A stretch of DNA of 64,000 nt from Xanthomonas sp. XNM01 (GCF_014851915.1 NZ_JACVAP010000001.1:620001-684000); one strand, 5' to 3'. Shown: positions 46,947 to 56,685, numbered from the stretch's first letter. The notes: generated by a model from the letters alone, not told the origin. Translations and numbers: made by a program.

Positions 46947-49736
46947 TCAGAAGTCCGCGCGGATCCCCAGCGAGATGCGCCGGCCGGACAGCTCGTACAT
47001 GGTCGGGAACGACGGATCCATCGTGTAGCCGGTGGTCGCCTCGTCGGTCAGGTTGATGCCCTTCAGGCTGATCTTGACGTTGTCGGTCAGCCGGTAGCCG
47101 ATCGACACGTCCATCTGGCCGTAGGCGTCGCGGTAGATCGGGTACATGTTGTAACCGATCGACTCGACGTACTCGCCCTTGTGGTTGTACGAGACACGGG
47201 CGTCGAAGCGGTCGTTCTCGTAGTAGGCGGTCAGGTTCCAGGTCTTCTCGGCCAGGCCCGGCATCGGGGTCTGGATGCCCAGGTCCGACTCGCCGGCCAG
47301 CGAGCTGTCCAGCGCGGTGTAGTTGGCATTGATGCCGAAGCCGTCCAGCACCGGGTGCAGCATGCCCAGCGGCAGCTGCGCGACCAGTTCGACGCCGTCG
47401 ACCTCGTAGGAGCCGGCCGCGTTCACCGGCTGGTAGACGTCGAAGTCGTAGATGCCGTTGAGGGTGCCGTTGGCGTTGTAGACCGGTACGTCGGCGACCA
47501 CGCCGGTCAGCGCGTTGATCACCACGCCATCGATCTTCTTGCGGAAGTACGAGGCCGCCAGCAGGCCACCGTTCTCCAGGTACTTCTCCAGGCCCACTTC
47601 CCACTGTCTGGCATAGGTCGGCTTCAGCTCGGGGTTGCCGTCGGTGAAGCGGAACGAGCTCCAGCTGGCAGTGCGCTTGTAGGCGATGTCGGTCATCGCC
47701 GGCCGCATCAGCGTTTCCGAGGCCGCGGCACGCAGCAGCAGGCCACTGGACAGCTCGGCGGTCATGTTGATGCTGGGCAGCACGTCGCTGTAGCTGCCGT
47801 CCCTGGAGACCGGCGTGTCGGTGTAGCCGGTGGTGCCGTCCGGGTTCTGCACCGGGTGGTAGCCGAACGACTCCACCGAGGTGTCCACGTAGCGGGCGCC
47901 TGCATTGATCGTGACCGGGACGCTGCCGATGTCGAAGAACAGGTTGCCCATCGCGTACAGGCTGGTGACCTTCTCGTCGACGCGGTAGTACTGGCTGTCG
48001 TCGAACGGGGTGAAGAAGCCGGCGTAGCGGAAGGTGTCGCGGGCGTAGTCGTTGGACACCATCTGCCAGTCCAGATCCTTGGCGCTGTAGGCGCCGCCGG
48101 GCACGATGTCGCCGATGTGCCGCAGCTGGCTGTCGGCCAGCGTGCGGGTGTTGACCCAGGCGTTGTTGCCGGCCGACGGGCCGCCGATCTTCAGCTCGCC
48201 GTAGCTGCGCTCCTTGGACTTGTCGGTGCGGCGCACGCCGAACTGCACGTCCTTCAGCGCCGGCAGGAACGCCAGGTCCAGCATCCGGCGCAGATCCAGC
48301 TGTCCGGCGTACTTGTCGTCGGTGATCTTCTCCAGCGTGGTCTCGTAGGCCTCGAAGAGGTAGCTCTGCGGCGAGTGGTACATGTCGAAACCGCCCGGCG
48401 TGCTCGGGATGGTCTCGCCGCTGCGGCCGGTCCAGCGGGTGCGCGAGGGCGCGTAGGCCACGTGCTTGAGGTTGGCGTAGTCCAGGCTCTTCTCCGCGCC
48501 GGAATACCCCAGCAGCGCGTCGATCTCCCACTGCTCGCCCTTCCAGTCCAGGGTCGCGCTGTACTGGCTGTAATCGGTCTTGTTGATCCGCTCCTTGCTC
48601 AGGAACTCGTGCTGGGTGGCGGTGTAGGACACGTCGCGCAGGACCAGGATGCCGTGCTCGGCCAGGGTGGTGTCGTCGTAGGCGTGGATCGTGTCCAGGG
48701 TGCTGCGGCTGGATGCCGAATAGGCCGCCGCGTCGTACTCGTCCTCGGTGGTGTCGTAGCCGCCGAGCATCGCGTCGAAGGTCAGGCTGAAGCTGTTGCC
48801 CGGCTTGAACTGCAGCGACGCGGTCGCGCCCCACTTGTCCTGCTCGTTGAGGAACACGCGGTCGCCGACCTTGTCCTGGAACACGATCAGGTTGGACTCG
48901 GCGGTGTTGCCGCGGTTGGCGATCTGGCGGCCGGTGTCGCGCTCGATCACCGCCTCGGCCTGGGCGCCGCGCACGCCGGAGGCGCCGAGAAAGCGCGACA
49001 TCGGGCGGAAGTTGATGCCCGAGGTCGCGTCGGTGCGGTTGGTGCGTCTGGCCTGCGAGAACGAGACCAGCGCGCCCCAGTCGCCCCAGGTGTCGGCGGC
49101 CAGGAACGAGAACTTCGGGTCGACCTCCTCGGAGATCGAGTTGTGCGCGCCCTCAATCGAGCCGACCAGCTTGCGCTCGCTGTAGTCGAACGGACGCGCG
49201 GTGGAGATCTGCACCGAGCCGGCGATGCCGCCCTCCTCGTCGGCCGCGGTCGGCGACTTCTGCACGGTCACCTGCTGGATGATCTCCGAGGCGAAGATGT
49301 CGAATTCCACGTCGCGGCCGCCGCTGCCCGATGCGGTGGCCAGGTTGTTGATCGACACGTGGGTGTAGTCGGACGGCAGGCCGCGCACGTTGACCTTGGT
49401 GCCCAGGCCCTTGTTGCGCTCGATGGTCACGCCCGGCATGCGCTGCAGCGCCTCGGACAGGTTCTGCTCGGGGAAGTCGGCCACGTCGGTGGCGACGATC
49501 GAATCGGAGAAGCCCACGTTCTCGCGCTTGAGGTCGACCGCCTGCTCGAGGCTGCGGCTGTAGCTGCCGACCACCGTGATCGAATCCAGCTGCTGGACCG
49601 CATCGGCGCCTGCGCCGGCCTGTGCGGCGGCGTGCAGCGGCAGCGCGACCAGACCACCCACCAGCACGTGGTGGATGATGCGGGCCAGCGGCCGGCGCTG
49701 CGGCGTGGAGATGCGGGTCTGGGTGGAACGGTGCAT
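46947..49736 (-). CDS. TonB-dependent receptor (Xanthomonas/Caulobacter type)
   Basis: A 929-residue outer-membrane receptor powered by TonB for uptake of a scarce substrate, probably an oligosaccharide or siderophore. After a signal peptide (ending HAAAQ) the TonB box region SITVVGSY is visible, then the plug domain (DVADFPEQNLSEALQRMPGV) and a 22-strand barrel. The layout, with long extracellular loops, matches the TIGR01782 subgroup common in Xanthomonas and Caulobacter. The C-terminus ends in ISLGIRADF with an aromatic last residue. The ATG at 49736 has GGGGAAG four bases upstream. It is divergent from an SDR dehydrogenase, which may act on the imported compound. The substrate cannot be named from sequence. 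Confidence 0.93.
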   Translation of the reverse strand: MHRSTQTRISTPQRRPLARIIHHVLVGGLVALPLHAAAQAGAGADAVQQLDSITVVGSYSRSLEQAVDLKRENVGFSDSIVATDVADFPEQNLSEALQRMPGVTIERNKGLGTKVNVRGLPSDYTHVSINNLATASGSGGRDVEFDIFASEIIQQVTVQKSPTAADEEGGIAGSVQISTARPFDYSERKLVGSIEGAHNSISEEVDPKFSFLAADTWGDWGALVSFSQARRTNRTDATSGINFRPMSRFLGASGVRGAQAEAVIERDTGRQIANRGNTAESNLIVFQDKVGDRVFLNEQDKWGATASLQFKPGNSFSLTFDAMLGGYDTTEDEYDAAAYSASSRSTLDTIHAYDDTTLAEHGILVLRDVSYTATQHEFLSKERINKTDYSQYSATLDWKGEQWEIDALLGYSGAEKSLDYANLKHVAYAPSRTRWTGRSGETIPSTPGGFDMYHSPQSYLFEAYETTLEKITDDKYAGQLDLRRMLDLAFLPALKDVQFGVRRTDKSKERSYGELKIGGPSAGNNAWVNTRTLADSQLRHIGDIVPGGAYSAKDLDWQMVSNDYARDTFRYAGFFTPFDDSQYYRVDEKVTSLYAMGNLFFDIGSVPVTINAGARYVDTSVESFGYHPVQNPDGTTGYTDTPVSRDGSYSDVLPSINMTAELSSGLLLRAAASETLMRPAMTDIAYKRTASWSSFRFTDGNPELKPTYARQWEVGLEKYLENGGLLAASYFRKKIDGVVINALTGVVADVPVYNANGTLNGIYDFDVYQPVNAAGSYEVDGVELVAQLPLGMLHPVLDGFGINANYTALDSSLAGESDLGIQTPMPGLAEKTWNLTAYYENDRFDARVSYNHKGEYVESIGYNMYPIYRDAYGQMDVSIGYRLTDNVKISLKGINLTDEATTGYTMDPSFPTMYELSGRRISLGIRADF

Positions 49737-49990
49737 GCGACTTCCCCGGGTACTGATGATGGGTGGTGGTGGATGCGGCACCGCGGCATCTGTCGCCGCC
49801 GTGTCGCCGCCCCTCGAAAAGGCCGCCCGAGGCTAGAGAGGATGTGTTGTGGTTTCGTTGCGGCACGGTGTCGGCGCCAAGACAGTGCCGAGCGCTGCGT
49901 GCGTCCCCGGAGTGGTCGGCCGTCGCGGCGATGGCCGGCCGCGCGCGCGCGCTCTAAGCTCTGCGCTCGATCAGATGCGTGGGAGAGGGC

Positions 49991-50773
49991 ATGGACGCAG
50001 CGGCGCTGGATGCGGCAGGGCGCTACCCGGGGCTGGCCGGACGCCGTGTGTTCGTGACCGGCGGCGCCACCGGTATCGGCGCGGCCGTGGTACGGGCGTT
50101 CGCCGGCCAGGGCGCGCAGGTGGCCTTCGTCGATCTGGACGCCACTGCAGCAGCGGCGCTGTGCCGCTCGATCGCCGCCGCCGGCGCGCCGGCGCCGCAG
50201 TGGACGTGCGTGGATGTCGCCGATGTGGACGCTCTGCAGGCCGCGATCGCCGCATCATCCGCCGTGGTCGGCGACTTCGACGTACTGGTCAACAACGTCG
50301 GCGACGACGACCGCCACACGCTCGACAGCGTCGACCGCGGCTACTGGGACCGGTGCATCGCGGTGAACCAGCGCGCCGCGTTCTTCGCGATCCAGTCGCT
50401 GGTGCCCGGCATGCGCAGGCGTGGCGGTGGCGCCATCGTCAACCTCGGCTCGACCGGCTGGAAGAAGCGCAATGCCGGCTATCCGGTCTACGCCGCGGCC
50501 AAGGCCTCCGTCGATGGCCTGACCCGCGGCTTGGCGCGCGAACTCGGCGCCGACCGCATCCGCATCAACACCGTGACCCCGGGCTGGGTGATGACCGAGC
50601 GCCAGGTCCGCCTGTGGCTGGACGAGGCCGGCGAGCGTGAGCTCGAGCGCACCCAGTGCCTGCCGCTGCGGATCGCGCCGGAGGACGTGGCGGCGATGGT
50701 GCTGTTCCTGGCCTCGGACGCGGCGCGCGCCTGCACCGCGCAGGAGTTCGTGGTCGATGCGGGCAGCAGCTGA
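49991..50773 (+). CDS. Short-chain dehydrogenase/reductase
   Basis: A 260-residue classical SDR oxidoreductase. It has the NAD(P) motif TGGATGIG (residues 23-30), the NNVG structural motif (101-104), and the catalytic N126-S154-Y167-K171 (STGWKKRNAGYPVYAAAKAS). An aspartate after the second beta strand (FVDLD) suggests NAD rather than NADP. The ending FVVDAGSS is standard. The ATG at 49991 is used because GGGAGAGG stands just before it; a GTG 12 bases upstream is weaker. It is divergent from the TonB receptor gene, suggesting a role in catabolism of an imported sugar, but that is only context. Related proteins include sugar dehydrogenases. Confidence 0.9.
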   Translation: MDAAALDAAGRYPGLAGRRVFVTGGATGIGAAVVRAFAGQGAQVAFVDLDATAAAALCRSIAAAGAPAPQWTCVDVADVDALQAAIAASSAVVGDFDVLVNNVGDDDRHTLDSVDRGYWDRCIAVNQRAAFFAIQSLVPGMRRRGGGAIVNLGSTGWKKRNAGYPVYAAAKASVDGLTRGLARELGADRIRINTVTPGWVMTERQVRLWLDEAGERELERTQCLPLRIAPEDVAAMVLFLASDAARACTAQEFVVDAGSS

Positions 50774-50788
50774 GGGGCGCCGCGTCGG

Positions 50789-51580
50789 TCAGCCGCGGGC
50801 CAAGACCAGCTCGATCACGAACTTGCTGCCGAAGAAGGCCAGCAACAACAGCATCATCGCGGTCAGGGTCCATTGCACCGCGCGGATGCCGCGCCAGCCA
50901 TAGCGCCAGCGGCCGAGCAGCAGGCCGCCGAAGGCCAGCCACGACAGCAGGCTGAGCACGGTCTTGTGGACCAGGTGCTGGGAGAAGAAGTCCTCCACGA
51001 ACAGCGCGCCGGTCAGCAGGGTCAGGGTCAGCAGGCCGAAACCGGCGGTGATCGTGCGGAACAGCAGGGTTTCCAGTTCGGTCAGCGGCGGCAGGGCGCG
51101 CAGCCACAGATGGAACTCGCGGCGGCGCAGGGCCCGGTCCTGCAGCCACAGCATCACCGCCAGCAGGGCCGAGATCGCCAGCGTCGCGTAGGCCAGCAGC
51201 GCCAGCCAGGCGTGCAGCTGCAGGCGCCAGTCCAGCGGCGCGGACGGAGCGTGGCCATGGCCGTGGTAGCCGGCCAGCAGGGCCGATGCCAGCGGGAAGG
51301 CGATGACGCCCAGCGCCGCCATCCGCCCGCGCGCGCCCACCAGCGCGGTCAGCGCCGCCATGCCCAGGCTGACCAGCGACAGGGCCGAGAAGAAATGCAT
51401 GTCCGGGCCGCCGGCGGTGCGCCAGGCCACGACCAGATGGTAGGCGGCGTGCAGCGCGATCGCCGGCCAGGCCGCCCAGAGCCAGCCGCGGCCGCGCTCG
51501 AGCCTATCGCGCGCCACCGCCTGGACCAGCATCAGGGTGGCGACCAGGTAGGCGACGACAGCGATGAGAACGATTGTCAT
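50789..51580 (-). CDS. CcsA/YpjD-like inner-membrane cytochrome c assembly protein
   Basis: A 263-residue integral membrane protein with eight hydrophobic helices, of the CcsA/YpjD (HemX-like) family. Conserved histidines lie in the loops (LHAAYHLVV, LQLHAWLALLAYA, and SQHLVHKTVLS), consistent with a haem-handling protein. YpjD-family genes commonly stand next to ffh, as here, on the opposite strand. The exact role in cytochrome maturation is not settled for this branch. The ATG at 51580 gives the start MTIVLIAVVAYLVATLM, a membrane helix from the first residues. Confidence 0.9.
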   Translation of the reverse strand: MTIVLIAVVAYLVATLMLVQAVARDRLERGRGWLWAAWPAIALHAAYHLVVAWRTAGGPDMHFFSALSLVSLGMAALTALVGARGRMAALGVIAFPLASALLAGYHGHGHAPSAPLDWRLQLHAWLALLAYATLAISALLAVMLWLQDRALRRREFHLWLRALPPLTELETLLFRTITAGFGLLTLTLLTGALFVEDFFSQHLVHKTVLSLLSWLAFGGLLLGRWRYGWRGIRAVQWTLTAMMLLLLAFFGSKFVIELVLARG

Positions 51581-51677
51581 CGAAGCAGTTTCGCACACGA
51601 CGCGAGCGCTTGGCACGCCGCGTCATGCGCCGGCCGGGGCCATGCCGGGCGACCACGGCCGACCGGCCCGGCCGGGC

Positions 51678-51683
51678 TATAAT
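51678..51683 (+). promoter_or_regulatory. -10 element of ffh
   Basis: A perfect TATAAT followed by CGCCGGC stands 34 bases upstream of ffh. The -35 region is poor (ACGGCC at the best spacing). The same 13-base TATAATCGCCGGC occurs before rpsP. Confidence 0.7.
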
Positions 51684-51716
51684 CGCCGGCCGTTTTTCCT
51701 CCATCCGGTTGCCCGC

Positions 51717-53087
51717 ATGTTCGAATCCCTGACCCAGCGCCTGTCCGGCACGATGGAACGTCTGCGCGGCCGCGGCCGCCTGACCGAGTCCAACATCAGC
51801 GAGGCGACCCGCGAGGTGCGCATCGCGCTGCTCGAGGCCGACGTCGCGCTGCCGGTGGTCCAGGCCCTGATCCAGAAGATCAAGGTGCGTGCGGTCGGCC
51901 AGGAGGTGCTGAAGTCGCTGACCCCGGGCCAGGCGCTGATCAAGGTCGTGCGCGACGAGCTGACCGCGGTCATGGGCTCGGCCGCCAGCGACCTGAACCT
52001 CAACGTGCCGGCCCCGGCCATCGTGCTGATGGCCGGCCTGCAGGGTGCCGGCAAGACGACCACGGTCGGCAAGCTGGCCAAGCACCTGAAGGAAAAGCGC
52101 AAGAAGAAGGTGATGGTGGTCAGCGCCGACGTCTACCGGCCGGCCGCGATCGAGCAGCTCAAAACCCTGGCCGAGCAGGTCGGCGTGCTGTTCTTCCCGT
52201 CGGAGGCCTCGCAGAAGCCGGTCGACATAGTCAAGGCCGCCATCGCCGATGCGAAGAAGTCCTTCGTCGACGTGCTGCTGGTCGATACCGCCGGCCGCCT
52301 CGCCATCGACGAGGCGATGATGGCCGAGATCAAGGCGCTGCACGCCGCGGTCAGCCCGACCGAGACCCTGTTCGTGGTCGACGCGATGACCGGCCAGGAT
52401 GCGGCGACCACCGCCAAGGCCTTCTCCGAGGCGCTGCCGCTGACCGGCGTGGTCCTGACCAAGACCGACGGCGACGCCCGTGGCGGCGCCGCGCTGTCGG
52501 TCCGCTACATCACCGGGAAGCCGATCAAGTTCATCGGCGTGGGCGAAAAGCCCGACGGCCTGGACGTGTTCCACCCCGACCGCGTCGCCGCGCGCATCCT
52601 CGACATGGGCGACGTGCTGTCGCTGGTCGAGCAGGTGGAGCAGAACGTCGACCAGGAAAAGGCCGCCAAGCTGGCCGCCAAGGTCGCCAAGGGCAAGAAG
52701 TTCGACCTCAACGACATGCGCGACCAGCTTGAGCAAATGCAGAACATGGGCGGCATCTCCGGCCTGATCGACAAGCTGCCCGGCCTGGGCCAGGTGCCCG
52801 AGCACCTCAAGCAGCAGGTCTCGCAGAGCAAGGAAGTGCCGCGGATGATGGCGATCATCGGCTCGATGACGCCCAAGGAGCGTCGCAACCCGGACCTGCT
52901 CAACGGCTCGCGCCGCGCCCGCATCGCGCGCGGCTCCGGCACCACGCCGGCCGACGTCAACAAGCTCATCAAGCAGTACCAGCAGATGGAAAAGATGATG
53001 AGCAAGATGGGCCGCGGCGGCATGAAGGGCATGATGCGCGGGCTGCAGGGCATGATGGGCGGCATGGGCCGCATGCCGTTCCGCTGA
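51717..53087 (+). CDS. ffh: Signal recognition particle protein Ffh
   Basis: Ffh, 456 residues, the GTPase of the signal recognition particle that delivers nascent membrane proteins to FtsY and the translocon. The N domain is followed by the G domain with GLQGAGKTTT (P-loop), DTAGR and TKTDGD. The methionine-rich M domain begins near residue 300 and ends with an unusually methionine/glycine-rich tail (GMKGMMRGLQGMMGG), which binds signal sequences and 4.5S RNA. The ATG at 51717 is standard (MFESLTQRLSGTMERL). The gene is divergent from the CcsA-like gene. The 4.5S RNA gene is not in this window. Confidence 0.98.
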   Translation: MFESLTQRLSGTMERLRGRGRLTESNISEATREVRIALLEADVALPVVQALIQKIKVRAVGQEVLKSLTPGQALIKVVRDELTAVMGSAASDLNLNVPAPAIVLMAGLQGAGKTTTVGKLAKHLKEKRKKKVMVVSADVYRPAAIEQLKTLAEQVGVLFFPSEASQKPVDIVKAAIADAKKSFVDVLLVDTAGRLAIDEAMMAEIKALHAAVSPTETLFVVDAMTGQDAATTAKAFSEALPLTGVVLTKTDGDARGGAALSVRYITGKPIKFIGVGEKPDGLDVFHPDRVAARILDMGDVLSLVEQVEQNVDQEKAAKLAAKVAKGKKFDLNDMRDQLEQMQNMGGISGLIDKLPGLGQVPEHLKQQVSQSKEVPRMMAIIGSMTPKERRNPDLLNGSRRARIARGSGTTPADVNKLIKQYQQMEKMMSKMGRGGMKGMMRGLQGMMGGMGRMPFR

Positions 53088-53900
53088 TCGCCGCATGGGC
53101 GCGGGTGCGTACGCCCGCGCCGGCTCGCCCCCCCCCGATTGCCGTCGACGTGGTGGCGTGGGGCGGGTGTTGGCGCTGCCATCGGCGGCGCTGTGTGGAC
53201 CGAAGGCGCCCTGACTGCGTATCACGGTGAGCGACCCGCTCCTCGGTCGGGGCGGGCGATGCCCAACGCGGGGCTTCGTGGCCGCACCGCGGTGTGTCTG
53301 GGCCTCTGCTTGATGACATCCGCGGTCCGGGTCGACACAGGCGTGCGACACCGTTCCTGAACATCCGGCTCAGTAGATGCCACACCGTATCCGGCCGCCG
53401 CGGAACGTTCCGGTGACGGGTCTGGCTGGTGGCCATCTTCATGGGCGCGCCGCCGCGCGCTGCCTGCTCAGCAGAACCTGATCCGCTGGCGCGAAACCCG
53501 GATCGCCGGCGATGGCATGCAATGGCAGCGGCACCCATCGGCGCAGGCGATGCAGGTGCAGATGGTCTGCTGGAAGTCCACAGGGTGCGGCTGCGTCGGG
53601 GCGGCAGGTGTCGGTCCCGCACATGCCGCACGCGTGCCGGGTCGTCTCCCCGTGCGGCCAGCGTGGATGTCGCCGCTGCGGTGGCAGGGGACGGCGGTGC
53701 GTGATGCCGCTGATGGCCGCGTGGCAGGCGCGTGGCTGGATGCAGGCCGGCGTCGCGAGCGGTGCACTGCCTGGCGGCCGAGGGGATGGCGAGTTGGAGC
53801 GGGACAGGAGCCTGCACCTGCGTCGGACCGCCAGGTGTGTTCGAGCCGGCCGTCCGGCCGCGTATGCTGTGCCCCGTTTTCCAGCATCGGTGCGGCGCGC
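53088..53900. other. Long intergenic region with a possible cysteine-rich remnant
   Basis: About 810 bases without a confident gene. A run of nine C lies at 53128-53136. On the minus strand around 53470-53590 a short frame ends in a cysteine cluster ([16 protein letters not shown]) that then shifts frame into [13 protein letters not shown]. This could be the remnant of a YkgJ-type zinc/iron-chelating protein, but the match is only by eye. The remaining sequence is GC-rich and unassigned. Confidence 0.35.
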
Positions 53901-54974
53901 ATGAGCGAGGGTTCCGTTTCTGACCGCATCGCCGGCTTCTGCCAGCGGTTCGGTGTGCAGGTGCCGATCCTGCTGGCGCCGATGGCGGGTGCGTGCCCGG
54001 TGCCGCTGTCGGCTGCGGTCGCCGATGCGGGCGGCATGGGCGCGATGGGGGCGGTGCTGTCGCAGCCTGACGAGATCGGTGCCTGGATGCGTGCCTTCCG
54101 TGTGTGCTCGACCGGGCCGGCGCAGATCAACCTGTGGGTGCCCGATCCCCCGCCGCAGCGCGATGCGGGCGGCGAAGCGCGGATGCGCGCATTCCTGGAG
54201 TGCTGGGGACCGCGGATGCCCGACGATGCAGGCGATGCCGGGCCCGCCGCCTTCGATGCGCAGCTCGATGCGGCGCTGGCCGCCGGGCCGGAGGTGCTCT
54301 CCACCATCATGGGCGTGCTCGCGCCGGCGCAGGTGCAGCGCCTGAAGCGGGCCGGCATCGCCTGGTTCGCCTGCGCGACCACGCTGGACGAGGCGCTGCA
54401 GGCGCAGGCGGCCGGGGCCGATGCGGTCGTGGCCCAGGGCGCGGAGGCAGGCGGCCATCGCGGCGCGTTCGATGCCGCCTCGGCGGAGCACCAGCTGGTC
54501 GGCCTGTTCGCGCTGGTGCCGCGGCTGGCCGACCGCCTGTCGATTCCGGTGATCGCCTCCGGTGGCATCGGCGACGGACGCGGCGTGGCGGCGGCGCTGC
54601 TGCTGGGCGCCAGTGCGGTGCAGGTCGGGACGGCCTTCCTGCGGACGCCCGAATGCGCGTTGCCCGCACCATGGGCCGAGGCGCTTGCCGCGTCCGAGCC
54701 GGAGCAGGCCTGGGTCACGCGCGGTTTCAGTGGGCGCCTCGGTCGGGCCCTGGCCACTTCCTATGTGCGCGCGCTTGCGGCGCCGGGCGCACCCGCGGTG
54801 CAGCCCTATCCGGTGCAGCGTGGCCTGACCGCGCCGATGCGCCGTCAGGCGGTCGCCGACGCGCGGCTCGACGGCATGCAGGCCTGGGCGGGGCAGTCGG
54901 CCTGGCTGGCGCAGGCCCGGCCGGCGGCCGAGGTGTTCGCCTCGCTCTGGTCGCGCGCACAGGCCTTGCTGTGA
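53901..54974 (+). CDS. Nitronate monooxygenase family protein
   Basis: A 357-residue FMN-dependent protein of the nitronate monooxygenase/2-nitropropane dioxygenase family, a TIM barrel that oxidises nitronates such as propionate-3-nitronate. Family markers are [10 protein letters not shown] at the N-terminus, [11 protein letters not shown] around the catalytic histidine (GGHRG), and [14 protein letters not shown] with [12 protein letters not shown], which form the FMN phosphate site. No signal peptide is present. The ATG at 53901 matches where conservation starts. Its stop overlaps the GTG of the following aminotransferase gene (GTGA), so the two form an operon. Confidence 0.92.
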   Translation: MSEGSVSDRIAGFCQRFGVQVPILLAPMAGACPVPLSAAVADAGGMGAMGAVLSQPDEIGAWMRAFRVCSTGPAQINLWVPDPPPQRDAGGEARMRAFLECWGPRMPDDAGDAGPAAFDAQLDAALAAGPEVLSTIMGVLAPAQVQRLKRAGIAWFACATTLDEALQAQAAGADAVVAQGAEAGGHRGAFDAASAEHQLVGLFALVPRLADRLSIPVIASGGIGDGRGVAAALLLGASAVQVGTAFLRTPECALPAPWAEALAASEPEQAWVTRGFSGRLGRALATSYVRALAAPGAPAVQPYPVQRGLTAPMRRQAVADARLDGMQAWAGQSAWLAQARPAAEVFASLWSRAQALL

Positions 54975-55810
54975 CGCATCTGACCTGCAATGGCCGGCCG
55001 GCGGACGTGGCCCTGCTCACGTCGGCCCTGGTCAACTACGGCCACTTCACCTCGATGCAGGTGCGCGCCGGTGCGGTCCAGGGGCTGCACCTGCACCTGG
55101 AGCGGCTGGCGCAGGGCACCGAGGCGTTGTTCGGCACTGCCCTGGAACCGGACACGGTGCGCGGCTGGATGCGCGACGCGGTGATGTCATCGGGCCTGGT
55201 CGACGCCTCGCTGCGGGTGACGGTGTTCTCCCGCCACTTCGATTTCCGCACGCCGCTTGCGGCCGTCGAGGCCGACGTCCTGGTGGCCGTGTCCGCGCCG
55301 GTCGATCTGCCGCCGCTGCCGCGTCGCGTACGCAGCACGACCTATGCGCGCGAACTGCCGCAGATCAAGCATGTCGGCACCTTCGGCCTGTTCGAGCAGC
55401 GCCGGCAGGCGCTGCTGGCCGGGTTCGACGATGCATTGTTCGTGACCCGCGACGGCCTGGTCAGCGAAGGGACGACTTGGAACCTGGCCCTGCTGCAGGG
55501 GAATGACGTGGTCTGGCCGTGCGCGCCGGCCCTGCGCGGGGTCGCCGAACGTCTGCTGCAGGACGCGTTGGGGCCGGCGCGGATCCGCCCGGTGACCCTG
55601 CAGGACCTGGGCGACTGCACCGGCGCATTCGCCTGCAACGCGACCGGGATCTGGCCCCTGGCGGCGATCGACGGGCATGTGCTGCCGGAGTCCGGAGCCT
55701 TCTGCCAGCGTGCGCGACAGGCGCTGGCGCAAATCGCGGGAGAGCCGCTGGCGGCGGGGCAGGGTGCCGGTCGGACCCGGACTTGGAACGGCGGGGAACC
55801 GCCGCTATAA
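54971..55810 (+). CDS. Class IV PLP-dependent aminotransferase
   Basis: A 279-residue class IV (fold type IV) PLP enzyme, related to branched-chain and D-amino-acid aminotransferases and to PabC. The catalytic lysine is in the segment LPQIKHVG, and the cofactor phosphate/EG motif is [17 protein letters not shown]. The start is GTG at 54971, overlapping the upstream gene. Which amino acid or aminodeoxychorismate it handles cannot be decided. The end of the gene overlaps the -10 element of the rpsP promoter. Confidence 0.9.
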   Translation: MTHLTCNGRPADVALLTSALVNYGHFTSMQVRAGAVQGLHLHLERLAQGTEALFGTALEPDTVRGWMRDAVMSSGLVDASLRVTVFSRHFDFRTPLAAVEADVLVAVSAPVDLPPLPRRVRSTTYARELPQIKHVGTFGLFEQRRQALLAGFDDALFVTRDGLVSEGTTWNLALLQGNDVVWPCAPALRGVAERLLQDALGPARIRPVTLQDLGDCTGAFACNATGIWPLAAIDGHVLPESGAFCQRARQALAQIAGEPLAAGQGAGRTRTWNGGEPPL

Positions 55811-55811
55811 T
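55783..55811 (+). promoter_or_regulatory. Promoter of the rpsP-rimM-trmD-rplS operon
   Basis: TTGGAA (55783-55788), a 17-base spacer and TATAAT (55806-55811) give a strong promoter. It lies inside the end of the aminotransferase gene, with the -10 covering its stop codon, about 50 bases upstream of rpsP. Confidence 0.9.
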
Positions 55812-55861
55812 CGCCGGCTTACCTCGCCATCCTGGCGACTGGGCAACACCGAGAAACCACC

Positions 55862-56116
55862 ATGGTCAAGATCCGTCTTACCCGCGGCGGCGCCAAGAAG
55901 CGTCCGTTCTACCACATCATCGTCACCGACGTGCGCAGCGCCCGCGACGGCCGCAACATCGAGCGCGTCGGCTACTACAACCCGGTCGCCCAGGGCGCCG
56001 AGCAGCGCGTGGTGCTGGACATCGCCCGTGTCGACCATTGGGTCGGCAACGGCGCCCAGCTGACCGACAAGGTCCGCGCGCTGTACAAGGAAGCGACCAA
56101 GGCCGTCGCGGCCTGA
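55862..56116 (+). CDS. rpsP: 30S ribosomal protein S16
   Basis: Ribosomal protein bS16, 84 residues, which helps fold the 16S 5' domain. The N-terminus [20 protein letters not shown] and VGYYNPVA are diagnostic. First gene of rpsP-rimM-trmD-rplS, the conserved order coupling ribosome assembly with tRNA modification. The operon promoter lies about 50 bases upstream. Length and sequence are normal. Confidence 0.98.
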   Translation: MVKIRLTRGGAKKRPFYHIIVTDVRSARDGRNIERVGYYNPVAQGAEQRVVLDIARVDHWVGNGAQLTDKVRALYKEATKAVAA

Positions 56117-56154
56117 GTCGACAGGCCGCCGCAGCAGCGGCGGCCGTTTCCGTC

Positions 56155-56685
56155 ATGAACGACACCGGGCGTCCCACTCCACCGCAGAAACGCATTCTGC
56201 TGGGCCGGGTGATGGGCGCCTTCGGTGTGCGTGGCGAGGTCAAGCTCGAGTCCTGGACCGAGCCGCGTGCAGGTATTTTCCGCTATCAGCCGTGGATCCT
56301 GCGTACGCCGTCCGGCGTCGAGCGCGAGCTGCGCGGTGCGCGTGGCCGCGATACCGGCAAGCATGTCATCGCGACGATTCCCGGCATCGACGACCGCAAC
56401 GCGGCCGAACTGGCCCGCGGTACCGAGATCCATGTGCCCCGCGAGGCGCTGCCTCCGCCGGCGCCCGGCGAGTACTACTGGGTCGATCTGGAAGGCCTGC
56501 GCGTGCGTACCGTCGACGGTGTCGAGCTGGGCACCGTCACGCAGATGCTGTCCACCGGCGCCAACGACGTGATGGTGGTGCAGGGCGAGCGCGAGCGCAT
56601 GCTGCCGTTCGTACAGCCCGACTACGTGACCGCCGTCGATTTCGAGACCGGCACGATCACGGTCGACTGGGATCCCGAATTCTGA
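56155..56685 (+). CDS. rimM: Ribosome maturation factor RimM
   Basis: RimM, 176 residues, assists maturation of the 30S head by binding S19. The N-terminal RimM domain begins [17 protein letters not shown], and the C-terminal PRC-barrel domain includes [12 protein letters not shown] and LPFVQPDYV. The ATG at 56155 begins [13 protein letters not shown], just ahead of the domain; the frame is open further upstream but overlaps rpsP. It is 38 bases after rpsP and ends 43 bases before trmD. Confidence 0.97.
   Translation: MNDTGRPTPPQKRILLGRVMGAFGVRGEVKLESWTEPRAGIFRYQPWILRTPSGVERELRGARGRDTGKHVIATIPGIDDRNAAELARGTEIHVPREALPPPAPGEYYWVDLEGLRVRTVDGVELGTVTQMLSTGANDVMVVQGERERMLPFVQPDYVTAVDFETGTITVDWDPEF

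Noticed and set aside
46530-50057. A 1175-residue plus-strand open frame opposite the TonB receptor
   Set aside because: Shadow of the receptor and TpsB genes; the product is Val/Gly/Arg-rich with no recognisable fold.
53128-53136. Run of nine C as a possible phase-variation tract
   Set aside because: It lies just after ffh in non-coding sequence and is not inside or immediately before a gene start.
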